DNA from: a virus
Virus record (IMG/VR): IMGVR_UViG_3300023192_001329
Coordinates: 1 to 64,000 of that record
Strand: one strand, 5' to 3'
Length of the DNA stretch: 64,000 nucleotides
Shown: piece by piece, positions 19,734 to 27,957 of the stretch
Layout: each line of letters opens with the position of its first letter
How positions within the stretch are numbered: the first letter of the stretch is position 1
The notes under the pieces: model-generated
Told to the model about the DNA's origin: nothing
Seen by the model: only the letters and a program-made list of their open reading frames with translations
The model's database searches: none
Translations under genes and position numbers: made by a program

Positions 19734-20079
19734 TATACTTCTTTTGGACTGTAGTAATTTACAGTCCATTTATGACGTTATGATACCGATATGGCGTTAT
19801 GAGACTAGACGTCCTATCCCCGCGTCGTTAGATAGCTTAACTTCTGAAATAATTAACTACTATAAAACCTATAGGGTTAAACCCGCTACGAGTTACACAT
19901 CAGTTGCTAGTTACCTACAGGAGCAATATGAGTTCCCGGTAATAACGCCTATTGTGGAACCTCACTTTGCGGCCTTTTGTAAAGAACTTTATAAATACCA
20001 TAAACTAGCATTTGTATTGAGCTGTGACTATTACTATATATGTATCAAGCACAATACCATGTATTTAGAATTGGAATAA
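19723..20079 (+). CDS. Tandem small-protein family member 7, 118 aa
   Basis: N-terminal strand ILLLDCSN and C-terminal YYYICIKHNTMYLELE strand pair match the array plan. Start overlaps the previous stop. Tyr-rich. Function unknown. Confidence 0.6.
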   Translation: MTANILLLDCSNLQSIYDVMIPIWRYETRRPIPASLDSLTSEIINYYKTYRVKPATSYTSVASYLQEQYEFPVITPIVEPHFAAFCKELYKYHKLAFVLSCDYYYICIKHNTMYLELE

Positions 20080-20082
20080 GTT

Positions 20083-20469
20083 ATGGATAATAATCATCAG
20101 CCCTACCCACCTACCAGTCCTGTGGTGTATATTGTCTCAGCAGAGCGTGGTGTCAAACGACTGTATGAGGCTATATCAGCTGAGGAAACCGTCGTTGAAG
20201 ATTTTAAGAGACTAATAGCTATGGCTGTTAACGCAGCTTCGCTATCAGTAAACGATGTGGAAAACAATCGCCATAATGCTATAAACGATTACCTCTATCC
20301 ATTGCAACTAACCGTCCGTGAGAGAGAGAATTACATCGCTCACCTGGACGTGTTTATTCAGGATCTAATAACAGGCTTTCACCAACTTGGTATACGTGAT
20401 CTAGGAGGTGTTGAGTTTGTCGGATTTGATGGGATGGATATTGTCGTTAATGTCTATGCGCAGCAATAA
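20083..20469 (+). CDS. Tandem small-protein family member 8, 128 aa
   Basis: N-terminal strand VVYIVSAERG, a long helical middle, and a C-terminal FDGMDIVVNVY strand. Starts 3 bases after the previous gene. Function unknown. Confidence 0.6.
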   Translation: MDNNHQPYPPTSPVVYIVSAERGVKRLYEAISAEETVVEDFKRLIAMAVNAASLSVNDVENNRHNAINDYLYPLQLTVRERENYIAHLDVFIQDLITGFHQLGIRDLGGVEFVGFDGMDIVVNVYAQQ

Positions 20470-20490
20470 TAACAAAAAGGAGCACGTGCA

Positions 20491-20835
20491 GTGCTTAAAT
20501 TTATGATCCTAACCTTAGATAGCTTATCGGGGTTAATTGCTAGATACAGTGAAGAGATGAACCCAGATTCACCTGTCGTTAATAATGAAACGCTGCATTG
20601 GTTAAATTCAGATATTGATGATTTGATTCAAGGTGGGTTTGAACAACAAACAGACGTCGTACACGCCACGTTAACGTCGATCATTGATGATGTAAGCCGA
20701 TACCTTAATAGATACAACATTGAGGTAGCTGATTTTAGAACAATAGAAATTGTCAATCGCGACGGTACAATACTAATTTATTTTGGAGAGTTTAGTTATG
20801 GTGATATTCCCAAGTCACAATGTAAGCATACGTGA
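20491..20835 (+). CDS. Tandem small-protein family member 9, 114 aa
   Basis: GTG start with AAGGAG upstream. N-terminal FMILTLDS strand, helical core, and C-terminal NRDGTILIYFGE strand pair. The 3' end overlaps the next gene by 38 bases. Function unknown. Confidence 0.6.
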   Translation: MLKFMILTLDSLSGLIARYSEEMNPDSPVVNNETLHWLNSDIDDLIQGGFEQQTDVVHATLTSIIDDVSRYLNRYNIEVADFRTIEIVNRDGTILIYFGEFSYGDIPKSQCKHT

Positions 20836-21208
20836 CGTTGTTAGCTTCTCGCTATATGACAATACCACAATAGGTACTGTCTTTAGCAGAGTGCGTATTA
20901 TTGGGGTGGTTGATTACGATACCGCCTCTAACGCCATCGATCCGGTAGCGCTACACGAGGATATCATCACTAACCTACCTGAAGGTAGCGTTGATGACCC
21001 TACGGCGTATAGCTACTTAAAGGTACAGATGGAAAATGGCAATAAGACGTTTATCGGCATGCCGTGGGTCAACATGTCGACCCTTGAACGCGTTGGTAGT
21101 AGTAAGCTGCAGTTTACTATCGATGATGTTAATAGCGATGACGTCCCGCGCATCCTAGCTGCGTTAACCTCAAATGGCTTTACTGTATCGGATACTAAGA
21201 TCTTATAA
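20798..21208 (+). CDS. Last gene of the small-gene array, 136 aa, different fold
   Basis: Start at ATG 20798, with GGAGAG upstream. Beta-rich throughout (VIFPSHNV, VRIIGVVDYD) and without the strand-helix-strand plan of its neighbours, so it is probably not a paralogue. It may serve the same unknown process. Function unknown. Confidence 0.5.
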   Translation: MVIFPSHNVSIRDVVSFSLYDNTTIGTVFSRVRIIGVVDYDTASNAIDPVALHEDIITNLPEGSVDDPTAYSYLKVQMENGNKTFIGMPWVNMSTLERVGSSKLQFTIDDVNSDDVPRILAALTSNGFTVSDTKIL

Positions 21209-21246
21209 TACAAAGGTAAACTTTTACAGACCTCTGTTTATATAGT

Positions 21247-21348
21247 ATGAACGTTGTTGAGTTTGAGACCCTCCTCAGTGTTCTTGATCTTGAGCCAGAA
21301 GATCGATCCCTAAAGGTAGTCACGCACCTTTATATTTGTCAAACGTAG
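21247..21348 (+). CDS. Possible 33-residue peptide
   Basis: ATG at 21247 opens a 33-codon acidic peptide (MNVVEFETLLSVLDLEPEDR start). There is no ribosome site. An ACAGACCTCTGTTTATA stretch just upstream partly resembles the early promoter. It ends before the hairpin at 21356. Weak candidate. Confidence 0.3.
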   Translation: MNVVEFETLLSVLDLEPEDRSLKVVTHLYICQT

Positions 21349-21355
21349 TGTTTAC

Positions 21356-21407
21356 CCTTCCTACACCTTTCCTCTAGGGTGTAGGAAGGTTTTATGCCGT
21401 CTTTTTT
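21356..21407 (+). terminator. Terminator with TATGCCGT and T tract
   Basis: 12-bp stem CCTTCCTACACC/GGTGTAGGAAGG, then TATGCCGT at 21393-21400 and a T7 run. It closes the small-gene array. Confidence 0.85.
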
Positions 21408-21473
21408 TGTTTTCGTTTTTTACACCCTCAACCAATACCATGAGCAGAAGAATTAACTAAGACGAGTGTCAAT

Positions 21474-23609
21474 ATGGAAAACCCATTTGTTCTCCCTACC
21501 CAAGAGTATGGTCGAGATTTGAATATCCTGGAACGTTACTATCAGGATACCGCAAGATACCTAGCCTTAGAGACAGGTCGTTCACATGACGAGTGCTACC
21601 AGTGGGTTAAAGAAACCACCCACCCTTCAAGCGGTAAGTTGCCTTTAAAAGATCCAAAGGTGCTAAGCCTTAAACGAGACAAGCCAGGTGAGCGTGATAA
21701 GTGGGAAACTACATTCCTTGGCTACCTTCAAAAGGTGAACAACGAGAACTTAATCATCAGCCCTACACTAGCAGCATATAGACACCCTGATCAGCACGAG
21801 TCTATACTTGCTAAGTATATCCGTAAGAACGTAGATAAGCGTAATGCTGTTAAGAAAAAGAAATTCCAGTCTACGATGGCAGGTAATGATGCTGAGGCTG
21901 GCTTTTACGACATCCTGCAATCTACATTTAAAATCAAGAACAACTCAGTAAGTGGTGGTCATGCATCAGCTTTCACACCGCTGTATAACAAATCAACCCA
22001 CTCTACACTAACCTCTACCTGCCGTTCGGCTACCGGGTATGCCAACGCCAACAACGAACGCTTCCTATACGGTAACCGTCACTATTACGATGTGGATGTG
22101 GCAATCCAGAACATCATCTCAATAATCAACAATAGTGACTATAAGACAATAGCAGAAGCGGTAGAGAAATATAATCTACACGTCCCTAGTGTAGAGGAAG
22201 TCTGTGAAACGATTAAATATTCAACAGACCTATACTGGCGTAATCTGCAGTGGTCTAACCGTATCCACAGTCTGATATCTAAACTGTCTGATATGGAACG
22301 TGTGGCTTATACTTACACGGGTAATTTCTACCATCTACGTGAATTAAACCCAGAGTTCACTAGAACGTTCCTAGATCGTTTTACTACGTGCTCAGACACC
22401 ACGATAGACAACCCAGAAGCAGTCATCAGTGAGATGGATGGGGATCTTGAAGCGTATGTAGGCATTCTGCATGCTCACGATTTAAAGAATAAACCCATCT
22501 TTAAAATCAAAGAATCTGAACCTGAGACTTATGCACACATTGCTAGTTCAGTTAACAATATCTTTGACTTACTGAAAGAATATACAGTATTGTTTAAAGC
22601 GTTCTGGGTGACCCTCAACCCGCCCGCATCGGTAGCGGTATTACCCGATGCTATACGTCGTGGTGTATTGGTGTCGGATACAGACTCTACCATCTTCACT
22701 GTTCAAGACTGGACTATGTGGTATAAGAATGGCGTGGTTGATTTCGATGCTAAAACAACGAGTGTATGGGCGTTTGTTGTATACATTGCCCAGATGACTA
22801 CCATGCATCTGCTTGCTTTGTTGTCATCTAACATGGGTGTGGCTAAGCCTGATTTGTATAAGTTATCAATGAAGAACGAATACATGATGCCCGCGTTGTC
22901 ATTGACAAGTCGTGCTAAACACTACGCCTATTACATTAGTGCGCAGGAAGGTAACGTCTATAAGAAGATGAAAACGGATATCAAGGGGGTTGAGCTTAAA
23001 TCTACTAAAGCCCCTAAAGAGATCATTGAAAAGCTACACAAGTACATCATGAAGCCGATGGACTGGACGTTGGAAGGTAAGAAAATCCCTATTAAAGAAA
23101 TGATGCAAGAAGTTGCTGACCAAGAGCACGCTATCATTGACAGCCTTAATCAGGGTAAGATCGATTATCTAACCACCGCCGGTATTAAAGCTGCTGAGTC
23201 GTACGCTAACCCACAAGGATCTAATTACATCTATTACGATTTCTGGAATACTGTCTTTGGTCCTAAGTATGGTGAGGTGCCACCACCACCGTATAGCACG
23301 GTAAAGGTATCGCTAAATGCTACGTCTAAGACAAAGGTATCAGAATGGATACGTAGTATCAAGGATGTTGAATTAGCAGAACGTCTTGAAGACTGGATGG
23401 GTAAGAATAACAAACTAGCAGGGATAACGCAGTTCTTAATCCCCATGGATGTTATTAGTACCAAAGGGATGCCTGAAGAAATAATCCAATGTATGGATAT
23501 ACGGAAGATTGTGTTCACCACCATGGCACCATTCTATCTGGTATTGGAGACGTATGGGGTGTATATGAAAGATAAGAATATCACTAAGCTTGTTAGCGAT
23601 ATCATGTAG
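21474..23609 (+). CDS. Family B DNA polymerase, C-terminal (palm/thumb) part, 711 aa
   Basis: Seen: motif B-like KIKNNSVSGG (residues 153-162), then a Thr/Ser/Arg-rich helix ending in NANNER; motif C VSDTDST (400-406), the polymerase YxDTDS active site; and a distal block starting MKNEYMM (466) with SRAKHYAYYI and DIKGVELKST, as in the 'KKRY...KG-x-E' region of PolB. Not seen: exonuclease motifs and motif A (DxxSLYPS), which should lie N-terminal. With about 150 residues before motif B, this looks like the C-terminal half of a split enzyme. The 3'-5' exonuclease/motif A part should be elsewhere in the genome. Role: phage genome replication. Confidence 0.7.
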   Translation: MENPFVLPTQEYGRDLNILERYYQDTARYLALETGRSHDECYQWVKETTHPSSGKLPLKDPKVLSLKRDKPGERDKWETTFLGYLQKVNNENLIISPTLAAYRHPDQHESILAKYIRKNVDKRNAVKKKKFQSTMAGNDAEAGFYDILQSTFKIKNNSVSGGHASAFTPLYNKSTHSTLTSTCRSATGYANANNERFLYGNRHYYDVDVAIQNIISIINNSDYKTIAEAVEKYNLHVPSVEEVCETIKYSTDLYWRNLQWSNRIHSLISKLSDMERVAYTYTGNFYHLRELNPEFTRTFLDRFTTCSDTTIDNPEAVISEMDGDLEAYVGILHAHDLKNKPIFKIKESEPETYAHIASSVNNIFDLLKEYTVLFKAFWVTLNPPASVAVLPDAIRRGVLVSDTDSTIFTVQDWTMWYKNGVVDFDAKTTSVWAFVVYIAQMTTMHLLALLSSNMGVAKPDLYKLSMKNEYMMPALSLTSRAKHYAYYISAQEGNVYKKMKTDIKGVELKSTKAPKEIIEKLHKYIMKPMDWTLEGKKIPIKEMMQEVADQEHAIIDSLNQGKIDYLTTAGIKAAESYANPQGSNYIYYDFWNTVFGPKYGEVPPPPYSTVKVSLNATSKTKVSEWIRSIKDVELAERLEDWMGKNNKLAGITQFLIPMDVISTKGMPEEIIQCMDIRKIVFTTMAPFYLVLETYGVYMKDKNITKLVSDIM

Positions 23610-23617
23610 GAGGATGT

Positions 23618-24007
23618 GTGGCAGATAATTTTCTAACATACCCTAGCCATAGAAAAGGAAGCAGTATCAATAAAGTACTGTCTTCTTTTAAAGCAGGTCA
23701 ACGAGTCATTGCTGTAGTTGATATTACAGAGGGTGAGTTCGATATGCCCTATGCAAAGGCAAATGATGTATTGCGTATTAAAACAATTCATCTAGACGGT
23801 AGAGTAAATCCTATCGAGGTCTATCATGAGCTTGGGGCGGAAGAATATAGAACAGCACTGGAGATACCTGAGGGTTTAGATTACAGCCTTGAGGATAAAG
23901 CGTTCTTTGTTAGCGAGCGGGAGATAGCCGCTACAGTTACCAACCCGTTTATGGATAGGCTTCCACCTACAGGCGGTCGATACGTTAACCCAGACTATCG
24001 TAAGTAA
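23618..24007 (+). CDS. Hypothetical protein, 129 aa
   Basis: GTG start with AGGAGG, 8 bases after the polymerase gene, so co-transcribed. The middle (AGQRVIAVVDITEG) looks like an SH3-like barrel strand set. No catalytic motif. Possibly a replication accessory protein by neighbourhood only. Confidence 0.5.
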   Translation: MADNFLTYPSHRKGSSINKVLSSFKAGQRVIAVVDITEGEFDMPYAKANDVLRIKTIHLDGRVNPIEVYHELGAEEYRTALEIPEGLDYSLEDKAFFVSEREIAATVTNPFMDRLPPTGGRYVNPDYRK

Positions 24008-24008
24008 G

Positions 24009-24059
24009 ACAGCATAACTAGGAAGATCTAGCATCGTGCTAGATCTTCCTGTATGCCGT
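24009..24059. terminator. Bidirectional terminator with TATGCCGT
   Basis: A perfect 14-bp stem AGGAAGATCTAGCA/TGCTAGATCTTCCT with TCG loop, flanked by ACAGCATA and TATGCCGT (24052-24059), between convergent genes. Confidence 0.9.
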
Positions 24060-25147
24060 TATATGAGGAGTTTAAGTCCCTCAAGCTCTATCTCTAAAAG
24101 ATCCCTAATAACGCCGTGAGGAGCGACCAGTGTGGTCTTATCGCTACGAGCTCGTCTTAGTTCACGTTTGAGTGCATTTTCAAAGTCTCTATCCTGACCT
24201 TGTTGTGTAGTTAGATACCATGATGTAGCATGTTTAATCCAAGGTAACCATATCAGCCAAAGTATCCAGCTTACTTGTCTGGTACTAACTAAACGGTTAA
24301 ATGGTAACGCATCTCGCATGCGTTGATCTAATCGTAATGGTACATTGTCTAACACATCATCTATAGACGCATTCATTCTGATTAGCTCATCAACAACATC
24401 AGGGTATTCTTTATCAACGCTCCCATCAAAACTAGGAATAGCTAGAATAGGCTTAAGTGCACTTTTGGTTTGTGCTTCCCCAAGGTAGTGGCGTAAGTAA
24501 CGGTTCATTAAGCTAATAGATAACTGATGATCTAACATATTTACTAATACGTACTGATAGACAAATTGATTAGTAGAACCGCGTTGGTCTATAGGCTTAA
24601 GGTTTTCATAATGCGCCCATGTTCTGTACTGGATAGCAAGTAATGGGATGTCTATCGCAATGACACTATATCCTACTTCTTCGTGTTGTTTTTGTCCGTC
24701 GGGGAGGTTCAAGTTTAAGTCACTGCTAGGATGATATAAGACACGCACTGCGTTGGCATTAGACCAATCAGCAAGTAAACCATTACTGGCCCACTGTGGT
24801 CGCGTTAACGTTGTAGCTACCAGGATGTCTACGATGTTACCACCATAAAACTCACCTTCCAAAGGTGGGTATGTAGATATCTCGGTACTAATCTGCTGAC
24901 CATGTGCAATATCAGTTTCAATGTCTTCTAGGTAATCGTAATAGCGCATCATGTTCATTGCGTTCATGGGCGGTAGGCTATCTAGAAGCTTAACAAGGGG
25001 CTGGGTGTCTTTTAAACGTCGAGGTGCGCTTATTGCCTTGGCTTTAACACGCTCTAAGGCTTTGTCTAATCCGCGTTGGGCTTGGAAAAGACCCGCAAAA
25101 ACCTTTTGGTTGCGGTTAGGGGAATCTGGAGTAAAAAGCCGTTGCAT
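24059..25147 (-). CDS. Hypothetical protein, 362 aa
   Basis: AGGTGA before ATG. Basic N-terminus (RGLDKALERVKAKAI) then a mixed alpha/beta body. A tryptophan-rich short hydrophobic stretch near residue 295 (WILWLIWLPWI) could be a membrane or core helix. It is divergent from the chimallin candidate. Function unknown. Confidence 0.5.
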   Translation of the reverse strand: MQRLFTPDSPNRNQKVFAGLFQAQRGLDKALERVKAKAISAPRRLKDTQPLVKLLDSLPPMNAMNMMRYYDYLEDIETDIAHGQQISTEISTYPPLEGEFYGGNIVDILVATTLTRPQWASNGLLADWSNANAVRVLYHPSSDLNLNLPDGQKQHEEVGYSVIAIDIPLLAIQYRTWAHYENLKPIDQRGSTNQFVYQYVLVNMLDHQLSISLMNRYLRHYLGEAQTKSALKPILAIPSFDGSVDKEYPDVVDELIRMNASIDDVLDNVPLRLDQRMRDALPFNRLVSTRQVSWILWLIWLPWIKHATSWYLTTQQGQDRDFENALKRELRRARSDKTTLVAPHGVIRDLLEIELEGLKLLI

Positions 25148-25290
25148 GGGTCACCTGTGGATGAGTGAAGTGATGTAAAGTTTTAATGTTTTCGAGTCAT
25201 ACTATAGAGACAGGTAGCTGTCAGTGTACTTATACTTGGTATAGGTGCCTAACCTGTGTCCCTCTGTGAGGCGATTCAACCTAATTAAAC

Positions 25291-25301
25291 ACCTATATCA
25301 T
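25291..25301 (+). promoter_or_regulatory. Early-type promoter variant ACCTATATCAT
   Basis: 76 bases upstream of the chimallin candidate, in the divergent 25148-25376 gap. One base differs from the ACCTAYATTAY pattern. Confidence 0.45.
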
Positions 25302-25376
25302 TCTAGTGGTCTATCCAGGAATGGAAGATCTATTAGCTAATTTTAAGTTTGACAACATAATAAAAGGTATACCATT

Positions 25377-27245
25377 ATGGCTGTAAATAAAGATAACAAG
25401 TCTACTCCGTCTAACCCTGCTATGGCAGAAGCAATGAAAGAGTCAGGCGCGCAGCAAAGCCGTTCAACAAACCAAAACCAACCCAATCGAGGAAGAAACG
25501 TGGAAGGTCCAAAATCCCTAGCCGGTCTTAATTCTTTATTCAGCAACCCAATGACGCGTAGCACTGCAGGCGAAGTCACTGGTGAGCTAACTCAAACGCT
25601 TCGTAAGATCCTATCTTCAGAGCGTAACAGCGTACTTGAGAAAGTAACGATTGAACCTGTGGACGGCGATAGCCATTCACTAGCCCTTTCTGTAATTGTA
25701 TTACAGTTCCCATTCAACGAGCACGTTGCCTGCTATACCTACATTGTAGAAGGTTCTGGTGACGGTCTTGCAGATCGCGTTCCAACTATTGCTGGACAGC
25801 AAGTAAACATCAAGACTGTTCCTGGTGACGTATACGACGATAACATGTGGGAACAAGTTAGCATGTATCTTCGCAGCAAGTACGGTAACGAGCGCAGCTT
25901 CATCGATGTTGGCGCTAACGTAATTCCACGTACAGTTACAGCTGACCATGAGAAAGAAATCCGCAGCCTATTATACTTCGGTATCACTGCGTGTTACACT
26001 ACTCTACTTAAAATCAATGGCGATACCAGCAACAGCATTAGCGTAGCTGATATCAACACCGGTGACGTGCTAGCAGCGCAGCTTCGCTACAATCCAGGCG
26101 ACACGCAAACTGCTGCTGGTCAGACTGTACGTTCAGATCTATCTATCGCACTTCGCGGTATCATGCAAACAGGTGAAGCGGTATCTGCTAAGCAGACTAT
26201 CCCACTAACAACTGTTGATGGTTACATGGATCTAACTTACGTTCCACGTCAGCAACAACAAATGGCGTATGGTCAGCCTGTTGATCACCGTCAATACGTA
26301 CCGCGTCTAGTAATGACTAACGTATCTTCTGGTCTAAGCGTTAACACGCTAGAGCTTGAACTACTAGGTCTTTCTACTACGGTACTAGCAGCCCAGCACC
26401 ACGCATGGGTTAAGTGCTTCAAGCCTGTATACGGTGCCAGTAAGAATGACATTCATGACATCGGCGCACTAGGCTTTGAAGTTGACTTCGCAAACAATGG
26501 TGAGTACGGTCGTATCTCTACTAAGAGCGATTCATTCTCAGACCAAAGTCTGTTCGAGCTAGTACAACGCAGCATGTACAACGAAGTACTGTTCTCTTGG
26601 GATATCCCTGAAACCGGTGACCTAAGCTGGTTACAAGAAACGTTCCTAGCCGCAGCGGCTGGTAACAGCAAAGCAATTAACACTCTGTTCAATGCAGCAG
26701 ATACGTTAACTGGCGGTGCGTTTACTCGTAACTACGACGGTGCTCCTCCTCTAATGAGTGAGATTACTCGTGTACATCTTGGTACTTACCTAGATGAAAA
26801 TAATACTCCACGTGATCTACGTGATCTTGATTACCTAGCGATGCTAAACATCTACGGTGATAAAGACCTAGGTCTAGTTGAAGCATTTGGTAACACTTAC
26901 GACCAGACTGATCGTCCTCAAGAACTACGTCTGGCAGAGCGTGCTAAAATCATCGAAGCTACACTAGGTGATACAGTAACCATCACTGGTTACGCACGTC
27001 GTGTTACATTCAATCCTAAGTTCATCGAAGCGCTTGCTATGGCTTGTGCAGAAGCTGGACTTAAGATCCGCCCTGAGGGTATCTACGGTAACGACATGGG
27101 TGCCATTCGTGGTAACACGTCAGCTGTTGGTATGGGTATTGGTCAAAACGCCGGTGGTGCTGTCTTCCAACAAGGTGGTGCTAACTGGGGCGGTTCTGGT
27201 ATGGGTTACGGTGCTCGTAACTCTGGTGGACTGTGGAACCGCTAA
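25377..27245 (+). CDS. chmA: Chimallin candidate (phage nucleus shell protein)
   Basis: Forms the protein lattice of the phage nucleus that separates replicating DNA from cytoplasmic defences. Seen: 622 residues (201phi2-1 chimallin is 631), polar disordered N-terminus (SNPAMAEAMKESG, then RSTNQNQPNRGR), alpha/beta body, and a flexible Gly-rich C-terminus (GGANWGGSGMGYGAR). Codon choice is even and CGT/CTA-rich, as for a very abundant protein. The nearby HNH-like gene and the beta-prime N polymerase gene follow, matching phiKZ gp54 then gp55. No diagnostic motif exists for this family, so synteny and size carry the call. An abundant virion protein is the alternative. Confidence 0.68.
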   Translation: MAVNKDNKSTPSNPAMAEAMKESGAQQSRSTNQNQPNRGRNVEGPKSLAGLNSLFSNPMTRSTAGEVTGELTQTLRKILSSERNSVLEKVTIEPVDGDSHSLALSVIVLQFPFNEHVACYTYIVEGSGDGLADRVPTIAGQQVNIKTVPGDVYDDNMWEQVSMYLRSKYGNERSFIDVGANVIPRTVTADHEKEIRSLLYFGITACYTTLLKINGDTSNSISVADINTGDVLAAQLRYNPGDTQTAAGQTVRSDLSIALRGIMQTGEAVSAKQTIPLTTVDGYMDLTYVPRQQQQMAYGQPVDHRQYVPRLVMTNVSSGLSVNTLELELLGLSTTVLAAQHHAWVKCFKPVYGASKNDIHDIGALGFEVDFANNGEYGRISTKSDSFSDQSLFELVQRSMYNEVLFSWDIPETGDLSWLQETFLAAAAGNSKAINTLFNAADTLTGGAFTRNYDGAPPLMSEITRVHLGTYLDENNTPRDLRDLDYLAMLNIYGDKDLGLVEAFGNTYDQTDRPQELRLAERAKIIEATLGDTVTITGYARRVTFNPKFIEALAMACAEAGLKIRPEGIYGNDMGAIRGNTSAVGMGIGQNAGGAVFQQGGANWGGSGMGYGARNSGGLWNR

Positions 27246-27267
27246 GTTAAAATTAGCTAAGTAGTTA

Positions 27268-27305
27268 GAAAGAGGGTCTTCGGATCCTCTTTCTTTTTTA
27301 TGCCC
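27268..27305 (+). terminator. Terminator with TATGCCC
   Basis: Stem GAAAGAGG/CCTCTTTC, T6 run, then TATGCCC (27299-27305). Confidence 0.85.
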
Positions 27306-27330
27306 GTTTATAATAAAATAAGGACTTTTC

Positions 27331-27849
27331 GTGACAAAGCCTATGGTAGAATCAATTTTAACAATAACAACACCTCGCCCATCAGATATCAAATTACTTG
27401 AAGAGCAGCAGGGTATTATTCTCAAACCCATTGTCGGCTTTAAAGACGCCTGGGTTAGTCGATGTGGTAAGGTCGTTAAGCTACACTACCCGCTAACAGG
27501 TGATGCGTGTTATTACTACGCCACCCTCACGGTGCGCCGACAAGATCAACGTTTGATGGTAACGCTCAAAAGTAGCGAAGGCTCTACCATGCGAACGCTA
27601 TCTGGTTTAGTGGCTCGCGCCTATCTTGAAGCACCTAAAGACCCCTCGCGTTTTGATCTAATCAACATTGATGAGGACAGAAGTAATTGTCATGCTGATA
27701 ACCTAGCGTGGCAGCTTAAATCACACACCACCAACTATTATTACGAAGTGAAAGACACTCGTGATGGTTCAGTTATGGAGTTTGATACTAAGAAAGATTT
27801 TCATGATTGGGTAAATAAAACGTTTACGTTTAACAGAAAGAAAAGGTAG
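27331..27849 (+). CDS. HNH/NUMOD-like endonuclease-family protein, probably degenerate
   Basis: GTG start after AAGGA. Seen near residue 92: LSGLVARAYLEAP followed by INIDEDRSNCHADNLAW, which matches the 'L-V-A-x-A-(F/Y)-...-N-H-I-D-x-x-x-x-N-N-x-x-x-N-L-x-W' pattern of NUMOD4/HNH homing endonucleases. The first catalytic His of the usual NHID is replaced (INID), so cleavage activity is doubtful. It is inserted between the chimallin candidate and the polymerase subunit, a typical place for a free-standing homing gene. Confidence is for the family, not the activity. Confidence 0.6.
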   Translation: MTKPMVESILTITTPRPSDIKLLEEQQGIILKPIVGFKDAWVSRCGKVVKLHYPLTGDACYYYATLTVRRQDQRLMVTLKSSEGSTMRTLSGLVARAYLEAPKDPSRFDLINIDEDRSNCHADNLAWQLKSHTTNYYYEVKDTRDGSVMEFDTKKDFHDWVNKTFTFNRKKR

Positions 27850-27903
27850 GATTTTACAGGGGTGAGTAACATTATGTTTATTATCTAAATGTAATATGCT
27901 TAG

Positions 27904-27914
27904 ACCTATATTAC
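27904..27914 (+). promoter_or_regulatory. Early-type promoter motif ACCTATATTAC
   Basis: 44 bases upstream of the polymerase beta-prime N gene. Contains TATATTAC, the phiKZ early promoter core as I recall it. Confidence 0.7.
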
Positions 27915-27957
27915 TAAAAAAGAATAAGCCCTTAACAAATTAAAATAAGGAGAGATC

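Noticed and set aside
25377-27245. Major capsid protein as identity for the 622-residue gene
   Set aside because: Considered because the product looks abundant, but length, flexible tails and the neighbouring beta-prime N gene fit chimallin better. Not fully excluded.
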